A stretch of 8,263 nucleotides of DNA. Origin: JBFWNZ01 sp050250795. Lineage in GTDB: Bacteria; Pseudomonadota; Alphaproteobacteria; UBA8366. Positions 1 through 6,417 of this stretch are shown piece after piece. Below the pieces are notes generated by a model. It made no database searches. It saw only the letters and a list, made by a program, of their open reading frames with translations, and was not told the DNA's origin. How positions within the stretch are numbered: position 1 is the stretch's first letter; each line of letters opens with the position of its first letter. The position numbers were made by a program, and so were the translations under genes. The stretch lies in assembly GCA_050250795.1 (NCBI GenBank), contig JBFWNZ010000166.1, positions 1 through 8,263 on the forward strand, in the 5' to 3' direction.

Positions 1-966
1 GCCCTCGATCCGGTAGGTCCGCACCACCGGCACCCGCACAGGGCCGACGAGCGCCTGCTGGCGCGTCTCGCGCTGCTCCAGCGTCAGGCGGCCTGAGAGC
101 GGATAGAGATGCAGGTCGCCGACCGGCTGGGGCGCGGGGCCGGCCCCGGCCGCGTCCTCCGTCTTCATCATGACCATGACGGGCGCGGCACGCGGCATCG
201 GCTGGGCCTCGCGGTTGACGCTGCCCGCCACCAGCCGCACGGCCGCATCGCGATAGGCGACGCCGCTGGTGTTGGTGATGGTCGCGAAGCCGGAGAAGTC
301 GAGCGTCTTGGCGTCGGGTGCGAGCGCGGCGACGTAGTCGGCACGCCAGGTCAAGCCGCCGGTCAGGTAGCGGAGATCGAAGGCCGCGTCGCGCGGGGAC
401 TCGCTGTCGACCGCGACGTACAGGGTGGGCCGTTCGGTCAGGCCCGCCGGCAGCGAATCGAACACCAGCCGTCCCGGCACGCCCGTCTCGATCCGGTCGC
501 CGATCTTGAGCACGACGCCGTTGGCTGCGCTCAGAACCTCGGCCTGCTCGACCTTTTCCTGTCCGGTGGCCGGGTTCACCTGAATGACCCGGACGGTGCC
601 GCCGACGGCCCGCTGCAGCAGCGCCTCCGGCGTCAGCAGGTCGAAATTGAAGCTGCGCGACCGGACCGCCAGCGGCGGGCCGCTGCGATCCGCCTCGACC
701 AGCACGGTTTCCGGCTGCATCGCCGTGCTGACCTGCTCGACGGCGATCCGGCTGGCGCCTTTCGGGAGCCGCACCGTGCGCCGGTCGGCGACCAGCGCCA
801 GCCCGTCATTGTAGATGGTCAGGCCGACGGCACCCTGGTCCGGGCTCTCGACCGCAGGGGCCGCTTCCTGGGCCGCGGCCGGCAGACCCGGCGAGATTCC
901 TGCGAGCAGCAGCAGGACAAGGCCCGCGAGGGTTGAGGTGTCGCGCATGGCAATGGGTCCCGTCAT
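1..966 (-). CDS. DUF4139 domain secreted protein, 3' part cut by window edge
   Basis: The reading frame is open from position 966 down to base 1, giving 322 codons without a stop; the C-terminal part lies outside the window. The first 32 or so residues form a signal peptide: a short start, a leucine-rich core (LAGLVLLLLAG, residues 14-24) and a likely cleavage after PAAA before QE. The mature part resembles alphaproteobacterial DUF4139 proteins, with an N-terminal strand (LTIYNDGLALV), the stretch VGGTVRVIQVNPATGQE, then YLTGGLTWRADYVA and TNTSGVAYRDA, which are typical of the DUF4139 beta-rich region. I chose the ATG at 966 because GGAAGGA lies five bases before it; the in-frame ATG at 948 has only a weak GGGA and would shorten the signal peptide. 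The protein is probably periplasmic or surface-exposed. Its biochemical function is not known to me. It lies 104 bases after recR on the same strand, so it may be read from that operon or from its own promoter. Confidence 0.85.
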   Translation of the reverse strand, partial: MTGPIAMRDTSTLAGLVLLLLAGISPGLPAAAQEAAPAVESPDQGAVGLTIYNDGLALVADRRTVRLPKGASRIAVEQVSTAMQPETVLVEADRSGPPLAVRSRSFNFDLLTPEALLQRAVGGTVRVIQVNPATGQEKVEQAEVLSAANGVVLKIGDRIETGVPGRLVFDSLPAGLTERPTLYVAVDSESPRDAAFDLRYLTGGLTWRADYVAALAPDAKTLDFSGFATITNTSGVAYRDAAVRLVAGSVNREAQPMPRAAPVMVMMKTEDAAGAGPAPQPVGDLHLYPLSGRLTLEQRETRQQALVGPVRVPVVRTYRIEG

Positions 967-971
967 GGTGG

Positions 972-978
972 TCCTTCC
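972..978 (-). promoter_or_regulatory. Ribosome binding site that fixes the start of the DUF4139 gene
   Basis: On the minus strand GGAAGGA ends five bases before the ATG at 966. It is the best Shine-Dalgarno match near either candidate start, and favours 966 over 948. Confidence 0.6.
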
Positions 979-1070
979 GGCTTCGATCCGACGCTATCAC
1001 CATGACGGAAATAGGGCGCGGCCGGGGCGAATTCAGGTCCTGACGCGGGATTCGGGGCGACGGGGCGCTC

Positions 1071-1664
1071 TCAACCGGCGATCTCGCGCCGCGCGCGGAG
1101 CGCGGCGGTGAGCGTGCCGTCGTCGAGATAGTCGAGTTCGCCGCCCACCGGCACCCCATGCGCGAGCCGGGTGATGCCGACCCCGGTTGCGGCCAGCCGG
1201 TCGGCCACGTAATGCGCCGTGGTCTGGCCGTCGACCGTAAGGTTGGTCGCCAGGATCACCTCGGCCACGCCGCCGGCCTGGACGCGGGCGACGAGGCTGC
1301 CGATGGCGAGATCCTCCGGTCCGATGCCGTCCAGGGCGGACAGCCGGCCGCCCAGGACATGATAGCGGCCGCGGAACGAGCCCGTGCGGTCGATGGCCCA
1401 GAGGTCGCCGACCTCCTCGACGACGCAGAGCAGGCTGCCGTCGCGTTCGGGGTCGGTGCAGATATGGCAGGGGTCGGCGATGTCGATGTTGCCGCAGCGG
1501 CCGCAGGTGCGGATCGCGCGGGCCGCCTCGTCCATCGCCGCCGCCAGCGGCGTCAGCAGGCTGTCGCGCCGCTTGATCAGATGCAGCGCGGCCCGGCGGG
1601 CGGAGCGCGGCCCCAGCCCCGGCAGGCGGGCGAGCAACTGGATCAGGCGGTCGATCTCGTTCAT
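1071..1664 (-). CDS. recR: Recombination mediator protein RecR
   Basis: This 197-residue protein has the full RecR architecture at the usual length of about 200. It has an N-terminal helix-hairpin-helix (LPGLGPRSA, residues 14-22), a C4 zinc finger (C54, C57, C66, C69), a Toprim domain (about 78-170, opening with LLCVVEEVGDLWAID) and a C-terminal Walker-B-like segment (GGELDYLDDGTL, 174-185). RecR works with RecO, and RecF where present, to load RecA on SSB-coated single-stranded DNA at gaps during recombinational repair. The start ATG at 1664 lies 20 bases after the ybaB stop. No strong Shine-Dalgarno sequence is visible, so translation may be coupled to the upstream gene. The frame stays open far upstream inside ybaB and dnaX, but that extension is a GC-rich artefact with no RecR homology. 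The order dnaX-ybaB-recR is the classic bacterial arrangement. Confidence 0.97.
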   Translation of the reverse strand: MNEIDRLIQLLARLPGLGPRSARRAALHLIKRRDSLLTPLAAAMDEAARAIRTCGRCGNIDIADPCHICTDPERDGSLLCVVEEVGDLWAIDRTGSFRGRYHVLGGRLSALDGIGPEDLAIGSLVARVQAGGVAEVILATNLTVDGQTTAHYVADRLAATGVGITRLAHGVPVGGELDYLDDGTLTAALRARREIAG

Positions 1665-1684
1665 CGAAGCGCGTTCGCGGCCGC

Positions 1685-2008
1685 TCAGAAGGGCAGCTTG
1701 AATCCCGGCGGCAACTGCAGCCCGCCCATCAGCTTGCTCGTTTCCTCCTGGACGCGGGCCTCGGACTTGGCCTTGGCGTCGTTGATCGCCGCCACCACAA
1801 GGTCCTCCAGGATCTCCACCTCGCCATCGGCCAGCAGCGACGGGTCGATACGCAGGCTGCGCGCCTCGCCCTTGCCGTTCAGGACCACGCTCACCATTCC
1901 GCCGCCGGCCGTTCCGGTGACCTCCAGTGCCGCCAGGGTCTCCTGAAGCTGGCCCATCTTGGCCTGCATCTCCTGTGCCTGCTTCATCAGCTGGCCGAGA
2001 TTCTTCAT
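1685..2008 (-). CDS. ybaB: YbaB/EbfC family nucleoid-associated protein
   Basis: This small 107-residue protein is of typical family length. Its N-terminal helix carries the family signature (MKNLGQLMKQAQEMQAKM). A beta-strand region follows with the conserved glycine segment and VVLNGKGEARSLRIDPSLL (about residues 41-60), then a C-terminal helix and the closing MGGLQLPPGFKLPF. YbaB/EbfC forms dimers that bind DNA with low sequence preference and act as a nucleoid-associated factor; in some bacteria it influences expression of many genes. The ATG at 2008 is only three bases from the dnaX stop (TAG at 2014-2012). Its purine-rich ribosome site (GGAAGAGGAA) is formed by the last codons of dnaX, so translation is probably coupled. 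Confidence 0.96.
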   Translation of the reverse strand: MKNLGQLMKQAQEMQAKMGQLQETLAALEVTGTAGGGMVSVVLNGKGEARSLRIDPSLLADGEVEILEDLVVAAINDAKAKSEARVQEETSKLMGGLQLPPGFKLPF

Positions 2009-2011
2009 CGG

Positions 2012-3802
2012 CTATTCCTCTTCCATCTCCACCGGGTCCAGCCCGGCCGTTTCGATATCGGCGGCCAGGTCCGGATCGTGCTCGACCGGATCGCCGAATG
2101 CGGTCGCGCGCGCCGTGACCTTGGTGACCTTGGCGCCCGGGAACACATCCTTGACCGCGCGCACCAGATCGTTGCGTTCCGCCGCATCCATCCGGCGGCG
2201 TTCGGCGGCGTCCGCCTGCTCCTGCAGGCTGGGTCCGCCGCGTGCGCTCGACACGCTGACGACCCAGCGGGTGCCGGTCCAGTCCGACAGCAGGGTCGAT
2301 AGACGGTTCACAAGGTCGCGCGGCGCATCCTCGCGCAGCCGCACTTCGATCCGGCCCGGCTCGAAATGGACCGGAAAGACGTCGCGGCGGATATGGTTGT
2401 AGAGTAGCGGCTCGCGCTTCTCGCGGAACAACTCGGCGACCGCGGCGAGATCGCGCGGCATCGCGGCATGGATCGCAGCGGGCGCGGCCATGGGGGCCGA
2501 CATCGCAGGGGCCATCGCAGGGGCCGGCGCGAGGGCGCGTGCCGCGGCCGTCTCGCCGCCGCCCGAAAGCATCGCCGGCGCGGCGGGTGCCGGAGCGGCC
2601 GGGCGTGCCGCGCCGCCAGCCGGGATGCTGCCGCCGTCCTTCAGGGCGGCGACAAGATCGCCCGGCGGCGGCAACTCGGCCGCATAGGCCAGCCGCAGCA
2701 GCAGCATCTCGGCCGCCTGGCGCGGCTGCGGCGCGTACTGCACCTCGCCCAGCCCCTTCAGCAGCAGTTGCCAGTTGCGCGCCAGAACCGGCATGCGCAG
2801 CTTTTCCGCCATCGCGCGGCCGCGGGTGCGCTCGATCTCCGGCGTGTAGGCGGCCTCGGCGATGGACGGCGTCGAGCGCAGCCGGGTCAGCCAGTATGTC
2901 GCGTCCAGCAGGTCCTGGATCACGATGACGGGATCGGCGCCGGCCCGGTACATCGCGTCGAACAGGTCCAGCGCGACGGCCACGTCGCCGGCCATCAGCC
3001 GGTCGTACAGGTCGAACACCGCGGCGCGGTCGGCGAGGCCGAGCATCTCGCGCACCTGGGCGCCGGTCACGGTGCCGGACCCCAGCGCAATGGCCTGGTC
3101 GAGCAGCGACAGCCCGTCGCGGACCGATCCGTCGGCGGCGCGGGCCAGCATGGCGATCGCGTCGGCGTCGATGGCGGCATTCTCGCGTTCCGCGATGCCG
3201 GCCAGATGCTGGCCCAGCCGGTCCATCTCCACCCGCCGCAGGTCGAATCGCTGGCAGCGCGACAGCACGGTCACGGGAACGCGCCGGATTTCGGTTGTCG
3301 CGAACACGAACAGGACGTGCGCCGGCGGCTCCTCCAGCGTCTTCAGCAGGGCATTGAAGGCCTGCCGCGACAGCATGTGGACCTCGTCCACGATATAGAC
3401 CTTGTAGCGGGCCGAGACCGGGCGGTAGCGCACGCTCTCGATCAGCTCGCGGATGTCGTCGACGCCGGTGCGGCTGGCGGCGTCCATCTCCATCACATCG
3501 ACATGCCGGTCCTCGGCGATGGCGGTGCAGTTGGCGCAAGTGCCGCAGGGGCTGACGGTCGGGCCGCCGCTGCCGTCGGGGCCGATGCAGTTGAGCGCGC
3601 GGGCGATGATGCGGGCCGTCGTCGTCTTGCCGATGCCGCGCACGCCGGTCAGCATGAAGGCATGCGCGATCCGGCCCGTGCGGATGGCATTCGAGAGCGT
3701 GCGGACCAGCGCTTCCTGGCCGATCAGCTCATCGAAATTGGACGGCCGGTACTTGCGCGCCAGCACGCGATAGGCAGTGGACTCGGACTCGGTGCTGTTC
3801 AA
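2012..3802 (-). CDS. dnaX: DNA polymerase III subunit gamma/tau
   Basis: DnaX is the ATPase core of the clamp loader; tau also links the loader to polymerase and helicase. The 596-residue protein has a Walker A motif (GVRGIGKT, 53-60), a zinc module (C72, C86, C89, C92), Walker B (IVDEVH, 137-142), sensor-1 FATTE (167-171) and the SRC arginine-finger motif (181-183). An Ala/Pro-rich linker (about 390-450) follows, then a tau-like C-terminal domain starting near DLAAVAELFREKREP and ending in an acidic tail (EMEEE). The start is TTG at 3802: it is the only ATG, GTG or TTG in frame between the SRP RNA and the conserved YRVLARKYRP (11-20). No good Shine-Dalgarno sequence precedes it, and the TTG overlaps the stop of a three-codon ATG ORF. 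I saw no canonical A-rich slippery heptamer, so a separate frameshifted gamma form is not obvious. It is followed immediately by ybaB. Confidence 0.97.
   Translation of the reverse strand: MNSTESESTAYRVLARKYRPSNFDELIGQEALVRTLSNAIRTGRIAHAFMLTGVRGIGKTTTARIIARALNCIGPDGSGGPTVSPCGTCANCTAIAEDRHVDVMEMDAASRTGVDDIRELIESVRYRPVSARYKVYIVDEVHMLSRQAFNALLKTLEEPPAHVLFVFATTEIRRVPVTVLSRCQRFDLRRVEMDRLGQHLAGIAERENAAIDADAIAMLARAADGSVRDGLSLLDQAIALGSGTVTGAQVREMLGLADRAAVFDLYDRLMAGDVAVALDLFDAMYRAGADPVIVIQDLLDATYWLTRLRSTPSIAEAAYTPEIERTRGRAMAEKLRMPVLARNWQLLLKGLGEVQYAPQPRQAAEMLLLRLAYAAELPPPGDLVAALKDGGSIPAGGAARPAAPAPAAPAMLSGGGETAAARALAPAPAMAPAMSAPMAAPAAIHAAMPRDLAAVAELFREKREPLLYNHIRRDVFPVHFEPGRIEVRLREDAPRDLVNRLSTLLSDWTGTRWVVSVSSARGGPSLQEQADAAERRRMDAAERNDLVRAVKDVFPGAKVTKVTARATAFGDPVEHDPDLAADIETAGLDPVEMEEE
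2501..2524. repeat. Tandem 12-base repeat inside the dnaX linker
   Basis: CATCGCAGGGGC occurs twice back to back (2501-2512 and 2513-2524). On the coding strand it gives the peptide APAM twice, within the Ala/Pro/Met-rich linker that joins the AAA+ and collar part of DnaX to the tau-specific C-terminal domain. The unit length keeps frame, so copy number could change without breaking the gene. It is probably low-complexity linker drift rather than a functional element. Confidence 0.85.
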
Positions 3803-3840
3803 GGCGCCATGCCGCCGCGGCTCGGTCTTTGGGGGATCGG

Positions 3841-3944
3841 CGTGGAAGACTGGACTGACGACCCGGGCCGAAACTCGTTACGGCTGCTTCCTTCCGGACC
3901 TGACCGGGTTGGCGAGGAGCCCGTCCGCCAGCCAGCCTTCCACG
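3841..3944 (-). ncRNA. ffs: Bacterial small signal recognition particle RNA (4.5S type)
   Basis: The minus strand carries the invariant SRP RNA apical segment at 3905-3882: GGTCAGGTCCGGAAGG followed by AAGCAGCC, with the GGAA tetraloop and the Ffh-binding asymmetric loop. The flanks fold into one long hairpin. CGTGGAAG at 3944-3937 pairs perfectly with CTTCCACG at 3848-3841. Inside that, GCTGG and CTGGCGG continue the stem against the 3' strand with one bulged base and some G-U pairs, followed by CGGGC/GCCCG and CTCG/CGAG blocks near the apical loop. The length of about 104 nt suits an alphaproteobacterial small SRP RNA lacking the Alu domain. With Ffh it recognises signal sequences on nascent proteins and docks at FtsY. 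The 3' end is 38 bases from the dnaX start; no terminator U-run follows. Exact ends are inferred from the helix. Confidence 0.93.
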
Positions 3945-3949
3945 GCCAC

Positions 3950-3978
3950 TATATCAGGACTCGCACCCGATGGGGCAA
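3950..3978 (-). promoter_or_regulatory. Candidate sigma-70 promoter of the SRP RNA
   Basis: On the minus strand TTGCCC (3978-3973) and GATATA (3955-3950) are separated by 17 bases. Transcription would start near 3944-3943, which is where the long SRP RNA helix begins. TATAGT (3953-3948) with a 19-base spacer is an alternative -10 box. The agreement between the predicted start and the RNA 5' end is the main support; the hexamers are only moderate matches. Confidence 0.5.
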
Positions 3979-4029
3979 GGGTTGCGGGCCAGCGGGGCAT
4001 CATGGGGCCGACGGCGTCCCCGGCGCCCA

Positions 4030-4058
4030 TTGCACGGCCGCGCCTTCCGTGAAAATAT
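4030..4058 (+). promoter_or_regulatory. Possible promoter of nudC giving a leaderless transcript
   Basis: TTGCAC (4030-4035) is followed after 17 bases by AAATAT (4053-4058), or after 15 bases by GAAAAT (4051-4056). Initiation from either would fall about at 4063-4066, on or next to the ATG at 4066. The -10 match is weak, so this is tentative. Confidence 0.25.
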
Positions 4059-4065
4059 CCGCGCC

Positions 4066-4974
4066 ATGAAATCCCCGAACAAATATGCGCTGGGCCGGAT
4101 CGACCGCGTCGGACATCTCCGAACGGACGAAATCTGGGTCCGCGAGCGGCTTGCCGACCGGGCCACGCGGATTTATCCGATGTGGCGCGCGCGATGCCTC
4201 GTGACCGATGGCGACCTGCCGCAGGCGGTGGCCCTGCCGCCGGACGAGGCCCTGCTCGCGATGGCCGAGGGCGTGACCTTCCTGGGCACGGTGGACGGGG
4301 TGGCGCATTTCGCGCTCGACCTGTCGCATCACGAGGCGCCGCCGGTGGAACCGGCCGCGGGCGCCTTCCTCGACCTGCGCGCCGTTGGGCCGCGCATGGC
4401 CGAGGACGAGGCCTCGGTTCTGGCCTACGCCCGCGCCATGACCACCTGGCACAGCCGCCATCTGTATTGCAGCGTCTGCGGTAGTCCCACGGTGGCCAAG
4501 CAGGCGGGACATGTTCGGCAATGCACGAACGAGCGCTGCAACGCCCAATGCTTCCCACGCACCGATCCCGCGGTGATCATGCTGATCCACGATGGCGGCG
4601 ACCGTGTGGTCCTGGGCCGGCAGAGCCGGTGGCCGGCGGGTCAGCGATCCATCCTCGCCGGCTTCGTCGAGCCCGGCGAGAGCCTGGAGGACGCCGTCGC
4701 GCGCGAGGTGTTCGAGGAGGTCGGGCTTCGCATTGCCGACGTCACCTATCATTCTTCCCAGCCCTGGCCCTTTCCGGCCAACATCATGCTGGGGTTCACC
4801 GCCCGCGCCACGACCTTCGACATCGATGTGAACACCGACGAACTCGAAGGCGCGTGGTGGTTCAGCCGCGACCGGATCCGCAATTCGCCGGAAAACGACG
4901 AATTCCGCCTGCCGCGGCGCGACTCCATCTCGCGGCGGCTGATCGAGGAATGGGCCGCCGGGGACTGCGGCTAG
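4066..4974 (+). CDS. nudC: NAD(+)/NADH pyrophosphatase, NudC-type Nudix hydrolase
   Basis: NudC enzymes split NAD(H) to NMN(H) and AMP and also remove NAD caps from the 5' ends of RNA. The 302-residue product has the family layout. There is a divergent N-terminal domain (1-125), then a zinc ribbon with C135, C138, C153 and C158. The Nudix domain follows, with a complete Nudix box from G199 to L221 (E205, R213, E214, E217, E218, G220). The NudC signature SQPWPFP is at 231-237. In the usual SQPWPFPxS signature the last residue is Ser; here it is Asn (N239). I chose the ATG at 4066 because the protein from there matches family length. The frame extends to an ATG at 3970 with AGGA upstream, but the added 32 residues are Arg-rich and would run close to the SRP RNA promoter. 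No clear ribosome site precedes 4066. The PAS protein gene follows 29 bases downstream. Confidence 0.93.
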   Translation: MKSPNKYALGRIDRVGHLRTDEIWVRERLADRATRIYPMWRARCLVTDGDLPQAVALPPDEALLAMAEGVTFLGTVDGVAHFALDLSHHEAPPVEPAAGAFLDLRAVGPRMAEDEASVLAYARAMTTWHSRHLYCSVCGSPTVAKQAGHVRQCTNERCNAQCFPRTDPAVIMLIHDGGDRVVLGRQSRWPAGQRSILAGFVEPGESLEDAVAREVFEEVGLRIADVTYHSSQPWPFPANIMLGFTARATTFDIDVNTDELEGAWWFSRDRIRNSPENDEFRLPRRDSISRRLIEEWAAGDCG

Positions 4975-5003
4975 GAGCGGATGCCGAAGGGGAGACCGGC
5001 AAG

Positions 5004-5531
5004 GTGAGTTGGGTCGGGGGACCGGATATCACGCCGGAAGAACTGTCGGCCCAGCACGAACGTCTCGTCCAACTCCATGCCTTTTGGGATGTCCGGCGCG
5101 GCATGCGGCGGCTTCCGGCGCGCAGCGACTTCGACGCCGTGGAGTTCCGCCCCTGGATGGGGCATCTGGTGCTGATCGAGGTTTGCGACGGCCCTGCCTT
5201 CCGCTATCGCGTGTATGGCAGTGTGCTGGCGGAGACCTTCGGGCGCGACCTGACGGGCAAGACCACCGCCGCCTTGCGCCCGGATGCAAGGCAGACGGTG
5301 GAGCGGGAATATGCCGCCGTCTGCGAGCGGCGGCAGCCGCTTTTGATCAGCCACTGGCGCACCGGAATCCGCGGATACGCCCGGTTTTCCAAGCTCGTTC
5401 TGCCATTCGCCGAGGATGGCGAGACAGTGGATAGGCTGCTGGTCGGGGCCTATCGGGTCGGCCGCGTGCAGGACGGCGCGGAACCGCCGCTGCGCCAGGC
5501 CTTCATCCAGTTGGCGCCGTCCCGATCCTGA
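5004..5531 (+). CDS. PAS_5-type (PF07310-like) protein of unknown function
   Basis: This 175-residue soluble protein has the hallmarks of the alphaproteobacterial PAS_5 family: a leading helix with HAFWDVRRGMRRLPARSDFD (about 25-44), then FRPWMGHLVLIEVCDG (48-63), FRYRVYGSVLAETFGRDLTG (66-85) and a terminal strand region RLLVGAYRVGRV (144-155). It has no transmembrane segment, kinase, GGDEF or DNA-binding domain, so it is a stand-alone sensor-like fold whose ligand and partner are unknown. The GTG start at 5004 is preceded by AAGGGGAG (4987-4994) with nine bases of spacing. An ATG at 4981 is in another frame and gives only eight codons. It lies 29 bases after nudC and is probably co-transcribed with it. 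Its stop is eight bases from the pheA stop on the opposite strand. The family call comes from motif memory and has not been checked by search. Confidence 0.8.
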   Translation: MSWVGGPDITPEELSAQHERLVQLHAFWDVRRGMRRLPARSDFDAVEFRPWMGHLVLIEVCDGPAFRYRVYGSVLAETFGRDLTGKTTAALRPDARQTVEREYAAVCERRQPLLISHWRTGIRGYARFSKLVLPFAEDGETVDRLLVGAYRVGRVQDGAEPPLRQAFIQLAPSRS

Positions 5532-5539
5532 AAGGCGTG

Positions 5540-6400
5540 TCAGCCGGCGTTGCGGCGCGCCCGCTCCGGATGTGCCGGATAGACGCCGAGAATCTTCACT
5601 TGCCGGCTGAAGAAGCCCAGTTCCTCCAGCGCGAGGCGGACATTGGTCTGGTCCGGATGGCCCTCGATATCGGCGTAGAACTGGGTTGCCGTGAAGGCGC
5701 CGCCGACCATGTAGGATTCCAGCTTCGTCATGTTCACGCCGTTGGTCGCGAAGCCGCCCAGCGCCTTGTAGAGCGCGGCGGGCACGTTTCGCACCTGGAA
5801 GACGAAGGTGGTGATCACCGGGCCGGCCTGGGGATCGGGGTCGATCGGCTCGGGCGCCATGACGAGGAAGCGCGTTGTGTTGTGGACGTCGTCCTCGATA
5901 TCGCTGTGCAGGATGTCGAGTCCGTAGATCTCCGCCGCGAGGGCCGATGCGATGGCCGCTTCGCCAGGGCGCTTCGTTTCGGAAATCTCCTTGGCGGCAC
6001 CGGCCGTATCGGCATGGACAGTCGCCACCAGCCCGTGCTTGCGCAGGAATTTGCGGCATTGCGACAGGGCGTGGACGTGGCTGTGTACGGTTCGGATGTC
6101 CTCGAATCGCGTGCCGCGCGGCGCGAGCAGTTGATGGTTCACCCGCTCGAAATGCTCGCCGACGATATGCAGGCCGGAATCCGGCATCAGGTGGTGGATG
6201 TCGGCGACGCGCCCCGCCACCGTGTTCTCGATGGGGATCATGGCGAGCGAGGCCTGTCCGTCCTGTGCGGCGGCGAAGGTGTCTTCGAACGAGCCGCAGG
6301 GCAGTGTCGCCATATCGGGGAACATGGCGCGGCAGGCCATGTCGGAATAGGCGCCGGGCTGGCCCTGGAAGGCGATGAGCGGGGATGTGGCTTTGGGCAT
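5540..6400 (-). CDS. pheA: Prephenate dehydratase (monofunctional, with ACT domain)
   Basis: The enzyme converts prephenate to phenylpyruvate, the committed step of phenylalanine synthesis. The 286-residue product starts directly with the dehydratase domain (IAFQGQPGAYSDMA, 9-22; IPIENTVAGRV, 55-65; catalytic TRF motif T176-R177-F178 within HNTTRFLV). It ends with an ACT regulatory domain (about 195-275, GGFATNGVNMTKLESYMVGG). No chorismate mutase domain is fused, unlike the enterobacterial P-protein. The usual ACT motif ESRP reads ESY here (228-230), as I recall for alphaproteobacterial homologues; phenylalanine feedback is likely but cannot be shown from sequence. The ATG at 6400 follows kdsB by 17 bases, indicating an operon. 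Only a weak AGGT ribosome site is seen before it. Confidence 0.96.
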   Translation of the reverse strand: MPKATSPLIAFQGQPGAYSDMACRAMFPDMATLPCGSFEDTFAAAQDGQASLAMIPIENTVAGRVADIHHLMPDSGLHIVGEHFERVNHQLLAPRGTRFEDIRTVHSHVHALSQCRKFLRKHGLVATVHADTAGAAKEISETKRPGEAAIASALAAEIYGLDILHSDIEDDVHNTTRFLVMAPEPIDPDPQAGPVITTFVFQVRNVPAALYKALGGFATNGVNMTKLESYMVGGAFTATQFYADIEGHPDQTNVRLALEELGFFSRQVKILGVYPAHPERARRNAG

Positions 6401-6417
6401 CGGTTCGGACCTGGGGG

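Noticed and set aside
1665..3539. Long minus-strand open frame upstream of and continuous with recR, giving an 822-residue protein
   Set aside because: It lies over ybaB and dnaX in another frame, is Arg/Gly/Pro-rich, and has no recognisable domain before the RecR part. Long spurious frames are expected in GC-rich coding DNA.
3970..4065. N-terminal extension of nudC to the ATG at 3970
   Set aside because: The added 32 residues are Arg-rich and not typical of NudC, and the start would sit beside the SRP RNA promoter. The AGGA upstream keeps it possible, but 4066 fits family length better.
3841..4066. Intrinsic terminator after the SRP RNA or a second small RNA in the divergent gap
   Set aside because: No GC hairpin followed by a T-run is present on either strand in the gap or downstream of the RNA.
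2468..4069. Plus-strand open frame of 533 codons antisense to dnaX and the SRP RNA
   Set aside because: Its composition (His, Gln, Arg, Gly) is that of an antisense shadow, and dnaX is clearly the real gene there.
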